DNA from: Chamaecrista fasciculata
Taxonomy: Eukaryota > Streptophyta > Magnoliopsida > Fabales > Fabaceae
Assembly: GCA_003254925.1 (NCBI GenBank)
Contig: QANZ01055228.1
Coordinates: 232,491-296,490, forward strand
DNA: 64,000 nt
Direction of reading: 5' to 3'
Below are positions 57,762 to 64,000 of the stretch, piece after piece (the first letter of the stretch is position 1; each line of letters starts with the position of its first letter). The notes below the pieces were generated by a model, which made no database searches, was not told the origin of the DNA, and worked only from the letters and a program-made list of their open reading frames with translations. A program made the translations under genes and the position numbers.

Positions 57762-60700
57762 TCATAATTCATCATGATATTTCCCTTTTACAACTTGTGC
57801 ATCCTGCTGAAGCTTGAGAAGATAACTAGTAGCTAATGATGCATGAAGTGCAGCTCCATAAGGAAATACATCTTCATTGACTCGGAAATAAGGTGAGTGC
57901 GATGATGGGAGCCTTTCCGGTGAAGCCGAATTAGCCATTCCAACGAAGAAGAAGTAACCAGGCATGACCTCTTGATAGAATGAGAAGTCCTCAGATCCCA
58001 TCAATGGTTGCATGTCACTAATCTTTTTTATTCCAAGCATTTTATGTGCAGTTTCGTGAAAAAACTCGTGCAAGGTGCCATCATTAACGGTTGCTGGAAA
58101 GAAGGGTTTTTCCTCATCGAAAAAGTTTACCGTTGCATTGCACCTCTGTACAGCAGCTTGCCCAGTGATAACCTGCATAAATCAGTGAACCTCAAGTTCT
58201 GGTTGGATCACAAACAAATCAACAATGGGAGACACATCAGACAAATCGGCCTTAAGCCTTAAGATATGTTCATTACAACATAAACCTATGACCATGCCTT
58301 GAACATAGTGAACACAACCAATGAGATAAGTGGTTTATTCTAAGAGGCAAGAAACGTAATTAACTACAGTTAAATACATATTAATAGTCCAAATTAACAC
58401 AAAAGATAATTGATGAAAAAATCGATTCCTTTGGTACAAGAGAGTGGGGTTCTATGCATCTACTTACACCTTAAAAAATACTACCAAGTTCTAAAATTTG
58501 CATGATCTATACATGTTCTTACAGTGCTAAGAACTATAAAAAATATATATAATAAGGCTAAATTGTACAAAACCCCAGGTATTTTAATCTCTCTACAAAA
58601 GACTTCTTAACTTTAAAAAGTGATGAAAGACCCTCTAAACTTCTAATTTTGTGCGAAAAGCCCATTTTGTTAAGATTTTCTTACAAAAAAATCTAGTTTT
58701 TTTTGTACTTTTTTTATTGTTGTTTCCTTTTACATTGATCCAAAATTAAAATTAACTATTATTACAATTAATAGTATCCAGAAAACAAAACAATTCTGGA
58801 TTTCCTCAATAAAAATTTTAACAAAAGGGGCTATTTGCACAAAATTAATAGTTTAAGGGTCTTCCGTCACTTTTAAAAGGTTCAAGACTTTTTTGCAAAG
58901 TAACTAAAATTCAAGGGAATTTTATGCATTTTAGCCAAAAAGTAATGAACAACTGATTAGCACAAGTACATAAATAGATCTCATATTTCAAGAGACACAC
59001 CTCTTCAATCCGCTGCCTTAGTTGCTTGAAACTTTCTTTCGAAAAAGCTCGGAAGGTGCCACCAATGGTGACAGAATCTGGAATAACATTGAAAGCACCA
59101 CCTCCCTGGAATTTTGCTATTGTCACAACCTGTGGAGACATTCTTTATGTTAGGCAGTGGAAAGATTGTCACTCTAAGCAAGGAAAGTCTTCTTAGCAAC
59201 AAGCCTTAAAATCAATAATCCCTAATTAGTGGTTTCTACTTTGCAAATTTGCATATACACACATATGAAAGACTTAAATCTCATCACCCATTCTTCTTTT
59301 TCACGAAAAAACAGAAGGCACCCGCACCTATATTGAGGGAGTGAACTGCCTTTATGTTAAAAAGATGGGGCTTAAAGTTGCAAGACTTTATCTCCTATTG
59401 TTTTGCAGTGGTTCGCAACTTGGATTGTGCTTACCAGACTCTGTTAACCAGTCAAGGTAAGCATTGGTTTTAAGCTCAGAAAATAACTTTGTTCTCTGAG
59501 CATATCCATTAAACAGATAAAAGAACTGTCAAACTATCTCTATCAAGCAAAGAAATCAGGCAAAATGTTTCCACAAATAAGACCTTTAATTCAGGCATAG
59601 CTGGCATGGGTGTAACTTCTAAGTCCCAAACAAAGCTCAGACGAGATTAGTAATAGGACTTGTTTCTCGTTTAGATAATTGCTTACTCAAAGGCATAAAA
59701 CCAAAGGATAAAGTAAGAGTATAATGATTTTTAGTAGTTTGGAATCCATTCCAAGAAGACTCGGCTACATAATGCCACATAATAAGTTCTATCCTTTAAA
59801 ATCTACCATAGCCACTTTCTATTGCACTTCTATAATTAACATCATATACTTGCATAGATGCACATGCACTTATGTAATATTGCTACTTGTAGTGTCTTGA
59901 ACACGTTTCCAATAAGCAAAATTGTAAGAGCTATTCTAATCAGTTTTCCAACATTTTCTTGAATAGTCAATGGCAGGAAGAATTTTTGGTTGTTGGTCCT
60001 AAATATGCCCGGTACTTTGAAGGTTCTTTATTCTAACCAATCTTGAGGTTTTGGAGGCTACAAAGGAGAATTAGGTGCTTTGGTGTCGTTCTTTCAGGGT
60101 TTCATCTCATAAAAATTTTAGGGGAGTTCTTTGTCTATAATGTAATCTGACACTTTGGTATTTATTCTTTGAAGCCAATGTTCTATTTTCTTCCTTAGCA
60201 AGATTCTAGATCCTACATATCAGTATAAAGAAAAGATGAGTGAAAGCAAGGGAAGCAAAAAATTCCCAGATATATAAGGTTGCCAGCTTAGGCTGCTAAG
60301 TGCTAATACTTCTCTTATACTTCCCTTAGTTCTTTCTAATGCCCAGATTTAGCATTAGTAGACATAAAGAAGAGAGAGGTGTAACTTTAGTGTGAAGAGA
60401 GAGGTTATTGAGTGTAAAACATCTTATAACGCTTTGGGCTCTCCAACCGCAATAGCCTACCTTTTGGAGTGTGGTTCTCTCAAAAGCGTTATGCTCATTA
60501 CAATATTGCTTTCGTTAAGAGGTCGACCAAGTAGACCCCATGGTATAAAATAGTAGCAACACATACGTGGCAAAATTTTCTTGATCTTATATGGAATAGT
60601 AACACAAACATAAGTGTAAGTAACTGGTTGGTGACAAGGGAAAGGAAGAGGCAAAACTGCAAAAGAAAATTTACCTGGGAGTCGAGAGGATCAGCCTCAC

Positions 60701-63375
60701 GAGAAATAAGATGCTGTAAGCTAACAATCACATTAGAAGCTGCCAATATGGGGTCAATAGAATGCTGAGGAATAGCTGCATGACCTCCCCTTCCACTTAT
60801 CACTGCTTCAAAGAAGCCACTTCCTGCCAATAGAGGACCAGATCTAGAGGCCACTTCACCTATTGGAAATTTTGTTGAAACATGAAGCCCAAAGATGGCA
60901 GTGACATTTTCTAAGACTTTAGCTTCTAAAATTTTCTTAGCCCCTCCACCTCCTTCCTCTGCTGGTTGGAAAACAAGAATTACAGTTCCCTATTTTAGAG
61001 TTTAAAAGACAGGAAATGAATGATATCAGATATCAATGATAGGAACTTAGGAAGAAAACAAAAATCAGAGCAAGAGAAACTTTTAAGAAACATTAAGGAA
61101 CAAAATGGAACCAAAAAAACATTAGGGACCAAAACAGAACTTTGGGTAAACATTAGAGACGAAAACATGTTTTTGACCTTCTTTTATATATATGGAGAGA
61201 GAGTGAGAGAGTAAACCTAAACTTTTCCCAGAACCTATCCTGAAAATGCAATTTAGTCCCTAAATATTGGAAATATTTTCACTTTCTTTGATTTTTTTTT
61301 TTAATGCTATCCGTGGGATTAAATAGTTAATGTTTATAAAAAAAAAATCAAGAATCAAAAATTAAATTTTCAATATTCACAAATTAAATTGTAGTTTTGA
61401 CTAAAAAAATAATTTCTCTTATTATCATCAGAAGAAGGGTCAAAATATCAACATAAGTTACCTGTATCTCTTTTTCATGGTGTTTGAGGATCTTTGCAGC
61501 ACCGAGAAGCATAGCAACATGAGCATCATGTCCACAAGCATGCATCTTCCCAGCTACTTTACTCTTGTGCTCCCACTCCACCATTTCCTAAATCAATCAC
61601 TCAATCAATCAATCTCAATATATTTAGGCAAAAGTACTCATCAAATCCCTTATGTTTGAGGTCAGAATCTCGTCCTTAATGTTTTATTTGAGTCAACTGT
61701 CTTTTATGATTTTAGATTGATTAAGTTTCATCATAATACTATATCACATGAATTCTTAATAAAATTGTCTAACATGTTTTACCATTTAATAAGAATTCTA
61801 TTGTCAAATGTTAACATATAGAATTGGTAAAATTTGGCAATATTATTTGCAAAAGAATTGTAATTTAAAAAATGAAAAATATCATGCTAGATGTTTTAAA
61901 TCTTAATTATTATACATAATCATCATATAGGTATTCTGGCAGTTCTGGTAGTGAGTCAATGGCAAAGTTTTATATCTAGTCTTAGGCTTCCTTTGTTTGA
62001 GGGTACAAGTATGTGCTTCTTTTCTATGTAAGCTGTTTTTGAAATAAAAACAAATATTATTATACATAACAAATTTGATATTAAAATATTAGTAATATGT
62101 AAAATAATAATCAATACAATTGGAGAAAAATCTAATTTAAAACTTGAATATGTCGAAAGTAAATATCAATTATATCTTTTTATAATAAATTTTAATAATA
62201 AAATGAAACTCAGTCATTCTAAAAGTATAAAGTACAAAATTAACTTTAAGAAAATATGAAGACGAAATTCAATTGAGTAAATTAATAATTTGGTCTCCAA
62301 AATCATCAAGTTAACAACTCAATCTCTGAAAGATTAAGATAACATTTAATCCTTAGAACTAATTAGCATTCATTTTCATCTTTGAGGACTAAACCATATA
62401 TTTTAATCTTTCAGCAACAGAATTGTTAGTTTATTCAAATTGAATCTAATCAAAACCTAAGAGATCAACAGAATACGGTGATAGTGCAAATTTGGTTTTA
62501 TATCTTTTGCTCAGTTCCCAATTTGGTGGCATACCATTTTTTGTTGCACTTTTGGTCTCATGTCTTTTTTTGTTGTAGATTTGGTCCCACATATTTGGAT
62601 TAATTGTAGAATTGGTCCTATATCTTCGGGGTAGATGCAAAAGTGGTCTCATATCTTTGCAAAAGGATCAACTACCAGTTTTGCAACTTGACCAAAAAAA
62701 TATAGGTCCAAAAATGACATGAGACCAAATTGAGACCTTTGGCAAAGATATGAGACTAAAACTGCAAAAAAAAATATACAGGACCAAATTGGGAACTCAG
62801 CAAAAGATATGGGACCAAATTTACACTTTGACCAAAGATTACTTCTATGACTATCAGCAGGGTTCCTGTGGAGTGTGGAAAGATCGACCTAGAAACTGGG
62901 GAGCTCTATGAGGAAATTTAGATCAAACGGAAGAAGTTTTAAGCCTAATCTAGTTGGAATCTAAGAAGTACATGCTTAACATATATGAAAAAATTAAAAA
63001 AAGAAGAAAAAAGTTGAGCGAAATCGAAACCTGCATAGCGAGAGCATCCATATCGGCTCTAATTGCAACAAAAGGAGGCCGTCCGGTGCCTACATAGCCA
63101 ATAACGCCGGTGACTGCAACTGGATGCTTATAAGATATTCCCAATTTGTCCAATTCGGCTCGAATTAATTCACTCGTTTGAAATTCCTCATATCCCAATT
63201 CAGGATTCTCGTGGATTTTCCTTCGGATTCCGACCATCCAATCGAAAATTTCAGGCTTATTGGCAAAATCTAAGAAGTCGGAGGAGATCGATGAGTGTGC
63301 ATTCTCGCAGGAGATGAGTGTTGCAGCGAAGAAATGGAAGATAATGAGAACGCAGAGACATGCGACGAAGCTCAT
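57762..63375 (-). CDS. ILR1-like: IAA-amino acid hydrolase, ILR1-like (M20 metallopeptidase), five exons
   Basis: Exons 63031-63375, 61462-61587, 60675-60989, 59001-59129 and 57762-58172 are all phase 0 with GT-AG introns. They give 441 aa, the usual family length and exon count. An N-terminal signal peptide (about 1-25, [15 protein letters not shown]) and a C-terminal HDEL place it in the ER lumen. Metal ligands are all present: C133 and H135 (HACGHDAH), E169 ([10 protein letters not shown]), H193 (FGLHV) and H397 (SHSPYF), lining up with Arabidopsis ILL2. The dimerisation domain lies at about 205-310. The family releases free IAA (and some members jasmonate) from amino-acid conjugates such as IAA-Ala or IAA-Leu. 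The exact substrate and ILL subgroup cannot be told here. A MITE sits 112 bp upstream of the ATG. Confidence 0.95.
58556..58936. mobile_element. family D foldback element in ILR1-like intron 4
   Basis: GGCTAAATTGTACAAAACCC at the left and GGAATTTTATGCATTTTAGCC-like right end are inverted. Inner CTTTTAAAAAGTGA.GAAAGACC arms also pair. No clean duplication seen. Copies at 47326-47692 and 55905-56240. Confidence 0.65.
59130..60674 (-). other. ILR1-like intron 3
   Basis: 1545-bp intron without recognised repeat or gene. It is less AT-rich than the intergenic DNA. Confidence 0.5.
61085..61185. repeat. family B fragment in ILR1-like intron 2
   Basis: AACATTAGGGACCAAAACAG and AACATTAGAGACGAAAACAT match the right arm of the 14239-14969 element. 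Only the right arm is present. Confidence 0.5.
62275..62445. repeat. short family H relative in ILR1-like intron 1
   Basis: AGTAAATTAATAATTTGGTC at the left and GAATTGTTAGTTTATTC at the right are diverged inverted termini of the 21194-22253 family, with ATCTTTCAG arms. About 170 bp. Confidence 0.5.
62478..62836. mobile_element. family E foldback MITE in ILR1-like intron 1
   Basis: AGTGCAAATTTGGTTTTATA at the left and GGACCAAATTTACACTTTGACC at the right, trimmed, are inverted. Internal TTGCACTTTTGGTCTCATGT and AAGATATGAGACTAAAACTG arms match family E. Confidence 0.6.
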
Positions 63376-63486
63376 GGTAGCTAGCTTAGCAAGTGAAGTA
63401 CTAAGAGTGAGTTTGAGAGTTATAGCAAGACGCTCACGGAAAACAAAAATAAAAAGTTATTTTGAAAATTGAAAAGATAAAATTTA
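63376..63486 (-). promoter_or_regulatory. short leader/core promoter of the ILR1-like gene
   Basis: Only 111 bp separate the ATG from the MITE at 63487. TTTTTATTTTTG (minus strand, about 63447) is the only weak TATA candidate. The distal promoter therefore lies within or beyond the transposon. Confidence 0.35.
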
Positions 63487-63916
63487 GGGTAAATTACACT
63501 TTGGTACCCTGTGGTTTGACCCTATTTCACTTTGGTACCCTGTGGTTTGAAACTTGACACTTTGGTACCCTGTGGTATTCTCCATTAACACTTTGGTACC
63601 CTTTGGAGCTATTTTGTAATTTTAACCATAATAAAATTTACAAAAATTACATATTGACCCCAAAAAAATTTTAAATTTTTCATTTTAGTCCCTATATAAT
63701 ATGTATCCAGGGACCTATTTGTAATTTTTTGAAAATTTGTTGGGGTCAATATGTAATTTTTGCAAAATTTGTTATGGTTAAAATTACAAAATAGCTCCAA
63801 AGGGTACCAAAGTGTTAATAGAGAATACCACAGGCTACCAAAGTGTCAAGTTTCAAACCACAGGGTACTAAAGTGAAATAGGGTCAAACCACAGGGTACC
63901 AAAGTGTAATTTACCC
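63487..63916. mobile_element. family A MULE-MITE, complete (430 bp), with exact 9-bp TSD
   Basis: GGGTAAATTACACTTTGGTA and TACCAAAGTGTAATTTACCC are perfect termini. TAAAATTTA flanks both sides (63478-63486 and 63917-63925). The arms contain three TTTGGTACCCTGTGG units each, with some decay. Nearly the whole element is palindromic. Confidence 0.9.
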
Positions 63917-63940
63917 TAAAATTTACTTAAATATAATAGG

Positions 63941-64000
63941 GGTTAAAGGGTCATTTTGGTCCTAAATGTATGCCCTAATTTTCATTTTGGTCCATTATGT
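63941..64000. mobile_element. left end of a family B element, cut by the window edge
   Basis: GGTTAAAGGGTCATTTTGGT followed by CCTAAATGTATGCCCTAA matches the left end of the 46002-46539 element. It starts 16 bp after the family A duplication. Confidence 0.65.

Overview
The window is nuclear DNA of a flowering plant, almost certainly a eudicot. The evidence is AT-rich intergenic DNA, intron-split genes of plant-only families (bHLH87/HEC-type bHLH, ELF3 family, plant GT14 Core-2/I-branching enzymes, ILR1-type auxin-conjugate hydrolases) and a dense load of plant transposons. Exon boundaries are my own reading of splice sites and family alignments from memory; no search was run. Species cannot be fixed from the sequence.

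Four host genes are supported. A bHLH87-like transcription factor lies on the minus strand (11905-12909, with a probable 5' UTR intron and TATA box up to about 13.89 kb). An ELF3-family gene lies on the plus strand (exons 43794-44033, 45153-45856, 47237-47288, 47853-48632; 591 aa). A Golgi-type GT14 glycosyltransferase lies on the plus strand (exons 53985-54509 and 56353-56994; 388 aa). An ILR1-like M20 amidohydrolase lies on the minus strand (five exons, 63375 down to 57762; 441 aa, signal peptide and C-terminal HDEL). From memory the first three match Arabidopsis AT3G21330, AT3G21320 and AT3G21310, so they look like a conserved block that transposons have stretched to about 45 kb.

Nearly everything else is mobile DNA. 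0-10 kb: a CACTA-type end, an inverted duplication of coding-like DNA, a 2.07-kb foldback element with a nested hAT-like MITE, and a complete but defective Ty1/copia element (4901-9692) with 5-bp TSD, PBS and PPT. 10-12 kb: a tandem duplication of the bHLH87 3' flank. 14-25.7 kb: a MITE, a CACTA derivative, a palindromic MITE with 9-bp TSD, a four-level transposon nest and a SINE. 26-35 kb: more foldback MITEs, a copia LTR remnant and a decayed SIRE-like copia element. 35.8-41.8 kb: a nearly intact LINE with a 17-bp TSD and one in-frame stop in ORF2. 44-63 kb: genes whose introns carry SINEs and MITEs.

The most unusual theme is the number of non-autonomous inverted-repeat elements with exact or near-exact 9-bp TSDs and related termini (GG..AAA.T.CA..TTTGGTCC). 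They belong to several families, and no transposase for them is visible here. One of them sits about 112 bp upstream of the ILR1-like start codon.
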